Below, piece by piece: positions 49,426 to 58,257 of a stretch of 64,000 bases of DNA (the first letter of the stretch is position 1; every line of letters starts with the position of its first letter). A program made the translations under genes and the position numbers. The stretch comes from an uncultured Paenibacillus sp. (GTDB taxonomy: Bacteria; Bacillota; Bacilli; Paenibacillales; Paenibacillaceae). The notes beneath the pieces are model-generated. The model was not told where the DNA came from. It saw only the letters and a list, made by a program, of their open reading frames with translations, and searched no databases. Location: positions 99,357 through 163,356 of the forward strand of contig CALAWP010000033.1 of the NCBI GenBank assembly GCA_937895345.1, given 5' to 3'.

Positions 49426-50175
49426 ATGGAAACGGTATTGGAGGTTTCGCAATTGACGGGCGGCTACAGCCCGCGCAAGCCCGTGCTGCACGATATCGGC
49501 TTTCGGGTCGGGGCCGGCGAGATGGTCGGCTTGATCGGATTGAACGGCGCGGGCAAAAGCACGACGATCAAACATATTCTCGGTTTGATGACTCCTCATG
49601 CGGGGGAAGTAAAGGTGGCCGGGACGACATTGGACGAGCGGCCGGAGCTGTACCGGGGGGCATACGCCTATGTGCCGGAATCGCCGGTGTTGTTCGACGA
49701 GCTGACGGTCGAAGAGCATCTTCGGCTCAGCGGCATGGCGTACAACGTGAAGGAGAACGACTTTCGGGAACAGTCGGAACGGCTGCTGGAGCAATTTCAG
49801 ATGGTGCCGAAACGGAAGGCGCTGGCGGGACATTTGTCCAAAGGGATGCGGCAAAAGGTAATGATTATGAGCGCACTGCTGGCCAATCCCCGCCTTTATA
49901 TTATCGACGAGCCCTTTCTCGGCCTCGATCCGATCGGCATTCGCTCGCTGCTGGACCGGCTGGTCGAGGTGAAGCGGCAAGGAGCGGCCATCTTGATGAG
50001 CTCTCATATTTTGTCCACGGTCGAGGCGTATTGCGACCGGTATATCGTCATGCACCAGGGGCGCATTGCCGCGCAAGGCAATTTGAGCGAGGTGCTGCGC
50101 GCCGCCGGCTCGGACGGGGACGGGGATTCGCTGGAAGACGCGTTTTACAAGCTGGTATCCGGAGGCGGTTCCTGA
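49426..50175 (+). CDS. ecsA: ABC transporter ATP-binding protein, EcsA-like
   Basis: This 249-residue NBD has Walker A GLNGAGKST (38-46), VPESPVLFDELTVEEHLRLSGMAYNV, the variant signature LSKGMRQK, Walker B LYIIDEPFLGLDP and the switch HIL. It closely resembles EcsA, whose transporter affects regulated intramembrane proteolysis, secretion and competence in Bacillus. ATG 49426 follows AGAGGGTGGGCG; an in-frame ATG at 49396 has no site. Its stop overlaps ecsB (ATGA-type, at 50175). Confidence 0.88.
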   Translation: METVLEVSQLTGGYSPRKPVLHDIGFRVGAGEMVGLIGLNGAGKSTTIKHILGLMTPHAGEVKVAGTTLDERPELYRGAYAYVPESPVLFDELTVEEHLRLSGMAYNVKENDFREQSERLLEQFQMVPKRKALAGHLSKGMRQKVMIMSALLANPRLYIIDEPFLGLDPIGIRSLLDRLVEVKRQGAAILMSSHILSTVEAYCDRYIVMHQGRIAAQGNLSEVLRAAGSDGDGDSLEDAFYKLVSGGGS

Positions 50176-51425
50176 TGCGGAACGAATCCGGCCTGGAGGG
50201 ATTGTGGAAGCGCCGTTCGTCGGCCTTTCGCAAAGAAATCGCCCCTTATATCCGATACATGGGCCAGAGCGGCTTTCCGTCCTTTTTGTCCTTGCTGCTG
50301 ATCGTTTCCGCCGTCGGGTATATCGGGCTTCTGCGGGGCTTGCCGGACGACTTTCCGGTCGTTCCGGCGGGCGTCGCCGCGTTGACCCCGGCGTTGTGCT
50401 GGAGTCCGCTGCGCACCTGGCTGGCTCCGGCGGACATCGTCTATTTAATGCCGCGCGAAGCCCGGATGGGCGCTTACTTGAGGATGTCCGCACGATATTC
50501 CGCCGCCGTGTCCGCCGTGCCCGCCGTCATCGTGCTGCTGTTGTATTTGCCGATTTATGCGCAGCGGCCGGGATACGCTACCGCGTGGACGCTGCTTCTC
50601 GTCTCTGCGGCGATAAAAGCGGCTAACGGCTGGGCCGCCTGGCGGGAAAGGCAAATGGCATGGGGAACGTTCCGTACGGCAAGCCGGGCCGTGCGCTGGC
50701 TGCTGACGGCATTCGTGCTTGCGGCATGGCTCGTATTGCCGGTTTGGCAAGCGGCCGTCAGTCTCGTCTTGTGCGCTGCGCTAACTTTTTTTCTGTATGG
50801 GCTCTTTCCGCGGCAGCGGCTGCCGTGGGAGAGGCTCATTCGGGAGGAGACGTCGGCGAGGAGGAACTATTACCGGTTTTTTTCGATGTTTATCGACGTT
50901 CCGTCCTTTCCGCCGGTCATTCGCCGCCGACCTTATTTGTCCTGGCTGCTTCGACGAATTCGGCTTGCGAGAAGCAACACGTACGTCTATTTATTCGGCG
51001 CCACTCTTATCCGGACCGAGGTAAGCGGCATTCTGATCCGCATCGCGCTGCTTGGGGCTTACGTCGTCTATTGGAGCGGGGACTCCGCGGCCTGGAACGG
51101 CTGGGGCGCCGCCGCCGCGTACGGGCTGTTTGCCGCCGTGTACGGCGTGCAGGCGGGCAGCCTGAGGCAGGCGCATCGCCATTCCGTATGGAAGCATGTT
51201 TATCCGCTTCCGGAGCAAGAGCTGACGGAGCAGCTGCTGCGCGTCGATCGCGCGGCCATGGCGGCGGGGCTCATCGCGCTGGCCTTGCCGCTGGCCGCCG
51301 CGCTGCTGCCGCACGATCACTATGCGCCCTTGGCTGCAACGATTGCGCTGGCCGCCGTTTATGCGGCCGCCGTCAGGCCCCGGCGGCTGCGCCGTAGGCT
51401 GCTGGCGGAGGAGCGGGAAGATTAG
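50175..51425 (+). CDS. ecsB: ABC transporter permease, EcsB-like
   Basis: This 416-residue membrane protein partners EcsA. It has about ten hydrophobic helices, a cytoplasmic start (LWKRRSSAFRKEIAPYIRYMGQSG), PADIVYLMPREARMGAYL and RRNYYRFFSMFIDVPSFP, the last being a recognisable EcsB segment. The C-terminus is Arg-rich. It is translationally coupled to ecsA and followed by a strong bidirectional terminator. Confidence 0.87.
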   Translation: MRNESGLEGLWKRRSSAFRKEIAPYIRYMGQSGFPSFLSLLLIVSAVGYIGLLRGLPDDFPVVPAGVAALTPALCWSPLRTWLAPADIVYLMPREARMGAYLRMSARYSAAVSAVPAVIVLLLYLPIYAQRPGYATAWTLLLVSAAIKAANGWAAWRERQMAWGTFRTASRAVRWLLTAFVLAAWLVLPVWQAAVSLVLCAALTFFLYGLFPRQRLPWERLIREETSARRNYYRFFSMFIDVPSFPPVIRRRPYLSWLLRRIRLARSNTYVYLFGATLIRTEVSGILIRIALLGAYVVYWSGDSAAWNGWGAAAAYGLFAAVYGVQAGSLRQAHRHSVWKHVYPLPEQELTEQLLRVDRAAMAAGLIALALPLAAALLPHDHYAPLAATIALAAVYAAAVRPRRLRRRLLAEERED

Positions 51426-51500
51426 CGTTCCGCTTTCGCCGCTGCCGAAAGCGTCAAATGGAAAGGCCGGCCGGTTAACTTCGGCCGGCTGAATATACGC

Positions 51501-51541
51501 AAGAGCCCTTCCGTTTGCCGGCGGTGAACGGAAGGGCTCTT
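51501..51541. terminator. bidirectional terminator between ecsB and the aminotransferase gene
   Basis: AAGAGCCCTTCCGTT (51501..51515) and AACGGAAGGGCTCTT (51527..51541) pair perfectly over 15 bp with an 11-nt loop. It lies between convergent genes; the T-run is short on both sides. Confidence 0.8.
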
Positions 51542-51579
51542 GTCTATTGGTTGACGGAGGACGGGACCGGTCGGCGAAA

Positions 51580-52887
51580 TTAGCCGGCAATCACGTCGGT
51601 GACCGCTTTATAAATCGTATCGAACAATTCCTCCAGATGCTCTTCTTCGATGCAGGAGAAGGCGACCCGCAAGTCGGTTTCGCCCAAGGCGATCGTGCCG
51701 ATGCCGTAGGCGTCCAGCAGACGCGTGCGGACGGCTTCCGCCGACACCTTGCTCAGCTTGAGGCACATGAAATAACCGGAGTTGAACGGATAATAGTCCC
51801 ATACGTCGCCGTACCGGCCGCTGTCGAGCAATTGCTTGACGCGGTTGGCGCGGCGCTTCATAATATCGAACTTGCCGCTTCTTTGCGTCTCGAAGTCCGG
51901 CGACTGCAGCGCGCGAAGCACAAACGTCTGGGACGGGTGAGGACCGCTGGAAATGGTGGCCCGGATAATGCCCAGCGTTTTTTGCTCGAGTGCGGCCAGC
52001 GCCTCCTGCGAGTCGGAGCCGTAGGTGATAAAGCCGACGCGGAAGCCCCAGACGTATTCTTCCTTCGTCGCGCCGTCCACCTTGACGGCCAGCACGCGGG
52101 GATGGAGGCCGATCAGCTTGGCGTAAAGCGATTCCTGCATGGAATCTTCGAAGAACAGGCCGAAATACGCGTCGTCCGTAACCGCCACGACATTGACGCC
52201 GGCTTCCGCCGCATCGCGGATCGCGGCTACGATTTCGTCGCCTTCCGCCGGTCCCGGCGTATATCCCGTCGGGTTGTTCGGGAAGTTCAGGACAACGATC
52301 GCCTTGCCTTTATCCTTTTGCGCGAGCAGCGTCTCGCGCAGGCCCGCGCTGTTAAACCGCATGTCCTCGTTGTACAGCGGATATTCCGCTATGACGGCGC
52401 CGCGGCGGACGCCGAAGGTCAGTTCATAGTTTTCCCAGTTTTTGTCCGGGATGACGACGGCGTCTCCCTCATCCGCGAACAAATCCGCCACGATGCTGAG
52501 TCCGTGCGTCAGAGCGTTCGTCACGATCGGATTGCCGAAGCTTTTCGCTTCGAGCGAAGGGTTGTCCTTGATCATTTTGGCGCGCCATGCGGCGCGAAGC
52601 TCCGGCTTGCCCGCCGGTGGAGCGTATTCGTATATATCCTTCGGATTGTATGCGCTGAGCGTATCTTGAATGACCTTAAGATGCATAGGCTGACCGTTTT
52701 CGGTCGCGATCCCGATCGTGGCGTTGTATTTGCCGGCTTTCGCCTTGGCTTCCGCCGATTGGCTGAGGATGCCTTCCTTCGGGAAATAGATCGCTTTGCC
52801 TAAGCTTGACAGCATCGCGTAGACGTTGGGATTGTGCCGCTGAAGCGTCTCGTTTAATTGCTGGGCCAGTGGGTTCATGGATTTCAT
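51580..52887 (-). CDS. class I/II PLP aminotransferase
   Basis: This 435-residue fold-type I aminotransferase has IVTNALTHGLSIVADLF, VVIPDKNWENYELTFG, the conserved LNFPNNPTGYTP, DDAYFGLFFED with the PLP-ring Asp, VDGATKEEYVWGFRVGF with the Schiff-base Lys, and LRVAFSCIEEEHLEELF near the end with the carboxylate-binding Arg. The long N-terminus (YAMLSSLGKAIYFPKEGILSQSAEAKAKAGKYNATIG) typifies a Firmicute subgroup of uncertain substrate. A perfect -10 TATAAT on this strand (52935..52940) precedes it. It is divergent from the AraC regulator. Confidence 0.85.
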   Translation of the reverse strand: MKSMNPLAQQLNETLQRHNPNVYAMLSSLGKAIYFPKEGILSQSAEAKAKAGKYNATIGIATENGQPMHLKVIQDTLSAYNPKDIYEYAPPAGKPELRAAWRAKMIKDNPSLEAKSFGNPIVTNALTHGLSIVADLFADEGDAVVIPDKNWENYELTFGVRRGAVIAEYPLYNEDMRFNSAGLRETLLAQKDKGKAIVVLNFPNNPTGYTPGPAEGDEIVAAIRDAAEAGVNVVAVTDDAYFGLFFEDSMQESLYAKLIGLHPRVLAVKVDGATKEEYVWGFRVGFITYGSDSQEALAALEQKTLGIIRATISSGPHPSQTFVLRALQSPDFETQRSGKFDIMKRRANRVKQLLDSGRYGDVWDYYPFNSGYFMCLKLSKVSAEAVRTRLLDAYGIGTIALGETDLRVAFSCIEEEHLEELFDTIYKAVTDVIAG

Positions 52888-53099
52888 TCCATCCTTCCGA
52901 AATAATTCATGATTGACGATATATAGCTCGTGATATTATAACATTTTTGCAGCCGGCAAACCATGTCGAAACACAAAAAAACGCGCACAAAAGCTCCGTT
53001 CTATTTTTAATGCGATTGACCGGACTTGCGGTTTTTTTCATAATAGGAAATGGACAAGCAAATCCGGGTCCGTTGCCGGACGTTGAGGGGGGTTCGACC

Positions 53100-53885
53100 A
53101 TGCTTCATATATCGCCGGACAAGTTCGTCCTGCTGCCCGCCTTCGCCAAAATTTCGTGCGAGCCGAATTGGCGCTGGGCGAGGCGGGAGAAGCCGATGGC
53201 CAATTTCGATTTGTTTTACGTATGGAGCGGCGAAGGGGAAGTGGAAGTGAACGGCACCCATTACGAGGTGCGCAAGGGCAGCTGCTTTTTGTTCCGGCCG
53301 GGAGATTATACGAGCGCGACGCACAACCCGCAGCGGCCGCTGGTGCTGACGTATATTCATTTTGACGTGGAGGAGCCTGTGAATCTCGTTCCGGAGCGCT
53401 ATCGCATTCTTGAAGAAACGGTCGATTTCGAATATATGCTTTCGCGTTACGTCAGACTGTTTCTAGTGCATACGTATGCGGCGGAAATTGAAGCGAAGCT
53501 GATTATCAAGCAGTTGATGCTTCACCTGCTCCGCGCCGACAACGAAGCCCCCGTGGAACGAAAAGCGAGCAATCAGCTGACGGAAGCCATTCACGAAATT
53601 GCGAATTACATCCGCCAGCATCCCGGCATTCCGCATCGGGTGGAAGATTTGGCGACAAGGGCTCAGCTGTCGCCCCGCTATTTTTCTATGAAATTTAAAG
53701 AAATGATCGGCATGTCGGTGCAATCGTATATGATCCGCACCCGGATCGAGCGCGCCCAGCATCTGCTGATGCATGCGGGCATGAACGTAACCGAGGTGGC
53801 GGACGCGCTCGGTTACCGGGATATTTTCTTTTTCAGCAGGCAATTCAAGCAATATACGGGCAAGAGCCCCTCGGAAATCAGATGA
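53100..53885 (+). CDS. AraC-family transcriptional regulator
   Basis: This 261-residue protein has an N-terminal cupin sensing domain (VWSGEGEVEVNGTHYEVRKGSCFLFRPGDYTSATH). The C-terminal double helix-turn-helix is ANYIRQHPGIPHRVEDLATRAQLSPRYFSMKFKEMIGMSVQSYMIRTRIERAQHLL with VTEVADALGYRDIFFFSRQFKQYTGKSP. AraC members of this type usually sense sugars. ATG 53100 follows GAGGGGGG. It is divergent from the aminotransferase gene, which it may control, and its last 8 nt overlap the end of psd. Confidence 0.88.
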   Translation: MLHISPDKFVLLPAFAKISCEPNWRWARREKPMANFDLFYVWSGEGEVEVNGTHYEVRKGSCFLFRPGDYTSATHNPQRPLVLTYIHFDVEEPVNLVPERYRILEETVDFEYMLSRYVRLFLVHTYAAEIEAKLIIKQLMLHLLRADNEAPVERKASNQLTEAIHEIANYIRQHPGIPHRVEDLATRAQLSPRYFSMKFKEMIGMSVQSYMIRTRIERAQHLLMHAGMNVTEVADALGYRDIFFFSRQFKQYTGKSPSEIR

Positions 53886-54663
53886 CCAGGTCGCCGAGCG
53901 GCTGGCCCATCTTCACTTTGTCCCCCGGCTTCAGCCCTTCCAGCGGCGCAAAGCTGCCGTCCTGCATCAGCAGCACGACGGTGGAACCGAATTCAAAATA
54001 GGCCAGCTCGTCCCCTTTGAGGACGTCCGACCGCTGCGGCTCCGTATAACGGATGCTGCTGACGTTCATCGCCCCTACCTTGACAATGGCCATTTCCCCG
54101 GCCGCATGGCGCAAGTATGTCACGAGCCGCTCATTTCGGCTCAGCACCCTGCGCATGTGGGTCAGTCCGAAATCGTTGACGGGGTATACTTTCCCCGCGA
54201 GATGCTCGCGTTCCTCGATATGCCCCGAAGCGGGCACATGAATCCGGTGGTAATCCGACGGGTTTAAATAGAGTACAAAATAATGGCCGTTTCGGTAGCT
54301 GGCCGTTCTCGGAGAGCCGCCCAGCAGCTCCTCGACCGTATAATCCTGCCCCTTTATATTCAGCATAACGCCTTCCTCGACGCGGCCCGCTCCCGTTATA
54401 AGCGCATCGACCGGGCTGACGACGGAATGTTCGCCGCCGTGCACCTCTCTGAAGCCGGGCTTCAGCCGCCTCGTAAAAAATTCGTTCAGCGTCTTGTATT
54501 CCGACAGTTCCTTTTCCGCTTCTTCCGTGCGGATGCCGAATTGCGCGGCAAACCGGGCAATCAGGTGCCGGCTGGCGGAGGAATGCGCGAAAGCGCCCAT
54601 CAGCCTGGAAATCCATTTGCGAGAGCTCAGCTCCGTCATGGAACGCAGCAGCCACTTCGTCAT
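53878..54663 (-). CDS. psd: phosphatidylserine decarboxylase
   Basis: This 261-residue proenzyme converts phosphatidylserine to phosphatidylethanolamine at the membrane. It has YKTLNEFFTRRLKPG, SPVDALITGAGRVEEG with catalytic Asp86, LNPSDYHRIHVPASG with His139, and AYFEFGSTVVLL, where Gly226-Ser227 is the self-cleavage site giving the pyruvoyl group. ATG 54663 has GAAAGGATGATGG upstream; the longer open frame to 54747 lacks support. No pssA is adjacent. Confidence 0.93.
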   Translation of the reverse strand: MTKWLLRSMTELSSRKWISRLMGAFAHSSASRHLIARFAAQFGIRTEEAEKELSEYKTLNEFFTRRLKPGFREVHGGEHSVVSPVDALITGAGRVEEGVMLNIKGQDYTVEELLGGSPRTASYRNGHYFVLYLNPSDYHRIHVPASGHIEEREHLAGKVYPVNDFGLTHMRRVLSRNERLVTYLRHAAGEMAIVKVGAMNVSSIRYTEPQRSDVLKGDELAYFEFGSTVVLLMQDGSFAPLEGLKPGDKVKMGQPLGDLVI

Positions 54664-54837
54664 TGCGAATCCATCATCCTTTCCTCGAGCGGCAGTGTGC
54701 CTATCCATGTTATTAATTGCGGCTCGATACAACCAACAGTGTGACATAATCCTCCGGCATAATCAATAGCGGAAAGCCCGAGGTTTAACGCCGGACGAAC
54801 GTACCGATGCTAGGTAACAAAAAAGGAGGGATGCAGC

Positions 54838-55128
54838 ATGATGGGGGCCTTGTCGATTGCGGGGCTCGCCGCGTTGTCCGCGCTGCTGTTCTGGCTCGGA
54901 TCGAGAGGAGCCGGATGGCTCAGATGGCTGGATGCCGCCGCGAGCGCGGCCTTTCTCGTCTTGTTTGCCGTCTTCGGGGCGGCCGTGGCGAACGTCATGG
55001 TGGAGGGTGAAGTGTATATGACGACGATTCACGGCGTAATTCTTCAGCCCGCTTTTTTGATCGGGGGCGGTTATGCGGGCGCCTATACGGTCGCTAGAAC
55101 GGCTTTGCTCGCGTGGAAGCGGGCTTGA
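54838..55128 (+). CDS. small three-helix membrane protein
   Basis: This 96-residue hydrophobic protein has three membrane segments (about 3-22, 29-55 and 65-90), short loops and a C-terminal KRA. It is not recognised as a named family. The ribosome site AAAAGGAGGG is strong. It reads in the same direction as the HAD gene 64 bp downstream. Confidence 0.65.
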   Translation: MMGALSIAGLAALSALLFWLGSRGAGWLRWLDAAASAAFLVLFAVFGAAVANVMVEGEVYMTTIHGVILQPAFLIGGGYAGAYTVARTALLAWKRA

Positions 55129-55192
55129 ATCCGGGTTGCGGTCCTTCCCGGCAACCGGTATGATGGGGAACGGAAAGGAGTGCGATTGCAGC

Positions 55193-55879
55193 ATGAAACG
55201 GATTGCTTCATTGCCGCGGCCGGAGGCCGCTATTTTTGATATGGACGGGACGCTGTTCGAAACGGATACGCTGCTCGTATCCGTTCATCGGCGCGTCTTC
55301 GAGACGTTGAAAGAGGAAGGGCTGTACACCGGGGAGGCGCCTCCCGTCGAGAAGCTGCTCGGCTGTCTCGGCATGCTTCTGGACGACATATGGAAGCTGT
55401 TAATGCCGGACGGCACGGCGGCGGCCCGCGCACGGGCGGACGAGCTGCTGCTCCGGTACGAGCTGGAAGGTCTTCAGGCGGGCGAAGGCCGGCTGTATCC
55501 GCAGGTGGAAGAGACGCTTCGAGAGCTGAAGAACCGGGGGGTGAAGCTGTTTGTCGCCAGCAACGGGCTTGAGCGGTATGTGAAAGGGATTGCCAAGTAC
55601 AAAGGCATCGATGCGTTGTTCGACGGCTTGTACAGCGCGGGCGAATACGGCACGCTCAGCAAGGTCGATCTGGTCGCGAGGCTGCTGAAGGATCACGGCC
55701 TGACGGCCTCGGCCGCCGTCTGGATGGTCGGCGACCGTTCCTCCGACGTGGAGGCGGGGCGGAAAAACGGCTTGTCCGCCGTCGGCTGCGCGTATGCCTC
55801 CTACGGCAAACGTTCCGAGCTGGAAGACGCTGATGTTCTGATCGCCGATTTTCGGGAGCTGCTGGCCTGGTCGTCATGA
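55193..55879 (+). CDS. HAD-family hydrolase (phosphoglycolate phosphatase-like)
   Basis: This 228-residue HAD phosphatase has motif I AAIFDMDGTLFETD, a helical C1 cap, motif II LFVASNG, Lys in SKVDLVARLL and motif IV VWMVGDRSSDVEAGRKNG. The general look is Gph/PpaX-like; the substrate is not determined. ATG 55193 has GGAAAGGAG about eleven bases before it. The remaining upstream frame overlaps the small membrane protein and is unsupported. Confidence 0.84.
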   Translation: MKRIASLPRPEAAIFDMDGTLFETDTLLVSVHRRVFETLKEEGLYTGEAPPVEKLLGCLGMLLDDIWKLLMPDGTAAARARADELLLRYELEGLQAGEGRLYPQVEETLRELKNRGVKLFVASNGLERYVKGIAKYKGIDALFDGLYSAGEYGTLSKVDLVARLLKDHGLTASAAVWMVGDRSSDVEAGRKNGLSAVGCAYASYGKRSELEDADVLIADFRELLAWSS

Positions 55880-55899
55880 ATGAGGCGGCTATTGGCTAT

Positions 55900-55977
55900 A
55901 TGAACTGGAACTGGAACTGGAATTGGAGAGCCGCAAGCGGATGGGAAGTAACCAAAAGGTTATGGACGTCTGCGTAA
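55900..55977 (+). other. Trp-rich 25-codon micro-ORF on a hexanucleotide repeat
   Basis: Four tandem 6-bp units GAACTG (last GAATTG, 55902..55925) lie in a frame that reads MNWNWNWNWRAASGWEVTKR and ends LWTSA-stop. The ribosome site is weak (GAGG thirteen bases upstream). Probably non-coding; noted because of the (Asn-Trp)4 run. Confidence 0.2.
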
Positions 55978-56496
55978 CGGGTGCGAGTGCGGTGCTCGGG
56001 GTGCTCGGCGGGCACCGTTTGCGCTAACGAATCTGGTGGCGTTTAGTAAGCCAATTTCGGCGGTTTAAAATTTGCAACGAACACCGGAATCGTTATTGAT
56101 GACGTTTTGGTTCAAGCTCGCGGATTACCCCCCGATTAAGGCGTTCACGGTTCGTTAAATATAAAAAGCGGTTCATAATGGACGATTAGCGTCTCTGAGG
56201 TTCGTAATCTGTTGGGTATTTGGTTTGAGCGCAGACGGGGCGTCGGCGGATCAATCGAGTCGAGGGCCAACCGCAGGACAAAGCCGGGTCCGGCACGCAT
56301 TCGCGTCCGGCCCGGCTTTGCTGCGTCGGCGGGAGGAAGGGAGTATCGCTAATGGCGGTGCACCCCCTCCCAGACACTAGTTTAAGTGTTACATGTCGAA
56401 GTTCGGATTCAGCTGCGAGTATAGGCGTGTGCGCTCGGTAATAGACAGCAGTGGGCGAGTGTGCGACGTGTGTCGAGTTTGGAAAGCGGCGGCTCT
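55978..56496. other. intergenic region with one long hairpin
   Basis: No convincing gene is seen. The short minus-strand frame at 56186..56536 has no ribosome site and unusual composition. A near-perfect hairpin at 56280..56319 (AAAGCCGGG/CCCGGCTTT with an inner CCGG/CCGG) may end the YheC/YheD operon transcript on the minus strand, though the T-run is only three bases. Confidence 0.4.
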
Positions 56497-57801
56497 TCAG
56501 CGGGCAGACGGCGGCGTGCGGCCGGAAGGCCGGCAATTGCGGCGCACGGGAACGAGCTTGCCCGCCGGGCCGGGACGGGGGGCGGCGCCCGCCGGGTCCG
56601 ACACGGCGGTTCTTAGTTCCGGCGCCGCAGCGTCCGCCGGCTTTGCCGATTCGGGCAAGCCGCCGTCGGTTCGGATAGAGCCGCCCGCCGCGTTTTTTTT
56701 ATCTTGCAGCGCGGATTTCCACAGCCAAAGGGCGTATTCGAGCGGACGAGCGATCGCGTTGCGGTACACGTCCTGTTCGCCGGCCTGACGGAACACCTCG
56801 CGGGCAGGCTTCGGATTGACTTCGATGAGCCAGATGCGGCCGTTCCTGTCGACGGCAAAGTCGACGGCCAGCTCGCACAAGGCGCCGCAGCACAGCTCCA
56901 GATAGGAAGCCAGACCGACGCCGAATTGCTCGGCTTCCTGCTTCACTAGCGCGATCCGGCGCTGATCGCGCAGCCATTGCTTCAGCAAATCGTTCATGCG
57001 AACGGCTTTTCCGCCGCCGTGAAGGTTGGCGGTAATGCTTCCGGCCGCGCCGATCCGGCCGGCGCAGCCGGTCACCTTCCATTCTCCCGCCCCGTTTTTT
57101 TGCACCAGCATCCGATAGTCGTGAACCCGTCCGTTGGAAAGCTTGAGCCCGATGCCTTGTTGAACGATATAACGAACGGATTTGCGGCTTAAGCGGGCGA
57201 TGTAACCGTTCAACGCTTCCATGCTGAGTTTCCTGGGCGGGATGATGCGCCTGGACAGGTCTCGCCCTTGCACGAGCAGCTCGCCCGACGGCGTTTTTTC
57301 GATGCGGAGAATGCCGCGTCCGCCCGTCCCGGCAATCGGCTTCAGGTACACGAGAGGGTAAGTCTGGAGCATGGCCCGGACGTCGCCCGCGCCTTCGACG
57401 TATCGCGTCTGGGGCAAATATTGCTTGTATCGGCTGTCCTTGGACAACAGGTTGTAGACGGCCCATTTGTTGCGAAGTGGACGGTTTAAATAAGTCAAAT
57501 GCTTATATCGCGAACGAAAATGGAGAAGTCGTTCATAGCGGCGAGACCGCTGCCTGCGGCAACGGTCGAATACCATCCGGGGCAAGGCGGCGGAAATGCG
57601 TTTCCAGGCGCCGGTCTCGGGGACGTACGCCTGCGCCCGAACCTGATCCGTCTGAAAGTCGACATCCTCCGGCGTAAACACGATGACCTCGATGCCCAGG
57701 CTGCGTCCCTCGCGCGTCAGCTTCTCGTAATAGCTTCTTTCCTCCAATGCGCCCGCGTCATTCAGGTATAGGGTCAGTATGCCCAGCACGGGCTGAGTCA
57801 T
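56497..57801 (-). CDS. YheC/YheD-family ATP-grasp protein 1 (spore coat-associated)
   Basis: This 434-residue protein of the ATPgrasp_YheCD family has VLGILTLYLNDAGALEERSYYEKLT at the start and ALPRMVFDRC, then the ATP-grasp core PLVYLKPIAGTGGRGILRIEK, YIVQQGIGLKLSNGRVHDYRMLVQKNGAGEW, ITANLHGGG and LAVDFAVDRNGRIWLIEVNPKPAREVF (metal ligands Glu, Asn). The last about 65 residues are a Pro/Ala/Gly-rich disordered tail unlike its paralogues. B. subtilis YheC/YheD are spore-coat associated. ATG 57801 follows AAAGGAG. It overlaps the GNAT gene by 44 nt and is last in the operon. Confidence 0.85.
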   Translation of the reverse strand: MTQPVLGILTLYLNDAGALEERSYYEKLTREGRSLGIEVIVFTPEDVDFQTDQVRAQAYVPETGAWKRISAALPRMVFDRCRRQRSRRYERLLHFRSRYKHLTYLNRPLRNKWAVYNLLSKDSRYKQYLPQTRYVEGAGDVRAMLQTYPLVYLKPIAGTGGRGILRIEKTPSGELLVQGRDLSRRIIPPRKLSMEALNGYIARLSRKSVRYIVQQGIGLKLSNGRVHDYRMLVQKNGAGEWKVTGCAGRIGAAGSITANLHGGGKAVRMNDLLKQWLRDQRRIALVKQEAEQFGVGLASYLELCCGALCELAVDFAVDRNGRIWLIEVNPKPAREVFRQAGEQDVYRNAIARPLEYALWLWKSALQDKKNAAGGSIRTDGGLPESAKPADAAAPELRTAVSDPAGAAPRPGPAGKLVPVRRNCRPSGRTPPSAR

Positions 57802-58255
57802 GGCATATTCTCCTTTCGAAACGAAGCGTCGGCTTGCCCGTCGGTCCCTTGTGAAGGGAAACGGCGTGCATGCCGAGACTGAAGCACAAGGCCATGCTGG
57901 CATAATTGTCGGCGGCGGCGTTGCAGGTCAATCCGTTCATACGCTTCGTCAGCGCGGAAAGGATGGCGGAGCCGACGCCCCGCTGCCGCGCCTCCGGGTG
58001 TACGACGACGATGCAGCCTTCTTCGCCTCCGCCGGACGCAAACCCGATGCCGGCAAGCCGACCGCCGATCCGGACGGCCGCCGCCGCGGAGGAGCTGAAG
58101 CCGTCGCCTGCGCAGCGCAGGGCGTCGGCGTTCATTCGCCGCATCGCATGAAGGGAGAAGACGGTAATCCGCTTCTCCCCGAATCTAACGGCAAACTCGA
58201 TAAACCTGCGCCGCTCCTTCAACCATGCCTCCGGCGTCAACAGCTCCAGCTCCAT
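57758..58255 (-). CDS. GNAT-family acetyltransferase
   Basis: This 165-residue N-acetyltransferase fold has GRLAGIGFASGGGEEGCIVVVHPEARQRGVGSAILSALTKRMN, with the acetyl-CoA pyrophosphate loop Arg-Gln-Arg-Gly-Val-Gly, and NYASMALCFSLGMHAVSLHKGPTGKPTLRF. It is embedded between two YheC/YheD genes, 2 bp after one and overlapping the other, so it likely acts with them, perhaps acetylating the same coat substrate. Confidence 0.82.
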   Translation of the reverse strand: MELELLTPEAWLKERRRFIEFAVRFGEKRITVFSLHAMRRMNADALRCAGDGFSSSAAAAVRIGGRLAGIGFASGGGEEGCIVVVHPEARQRGVGSAILSALTKRMNGLTCNAAADNYASMALCFSLGMHAVSLHKGPTGKPTLRFERRICHDSARAGHTDPIPE

Positions 58256-58257
58256 GC

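Noticed and set aside
47434..50493. A 1019-codon minus-strand open frame
   Set aside because: It runs antisense to the SLH protein and ecsA, which have motifs, signal peptide and ribosome sites. Its protein is His/Arg/Asp-rich, as expected for a GC-rich shadow frame.
52947..53099. N-terminal extension of the AraC protein with a hydrophobic stretch
   Set aside because: It has no ribosome site, and ATG 53100 follows a strong site and starts the cupin domain.
56393..56403. 0A-box heptamer TGTCGAA
   Set aside because: It is not upstream of any gene in a sensible position and is expected by chance.
56186..56536. A 116-codon minus-strand frame
   Set aside because: It has no ribosome site or motif, overlaps the end of a YheC/YheD gene and contains a hairpin.
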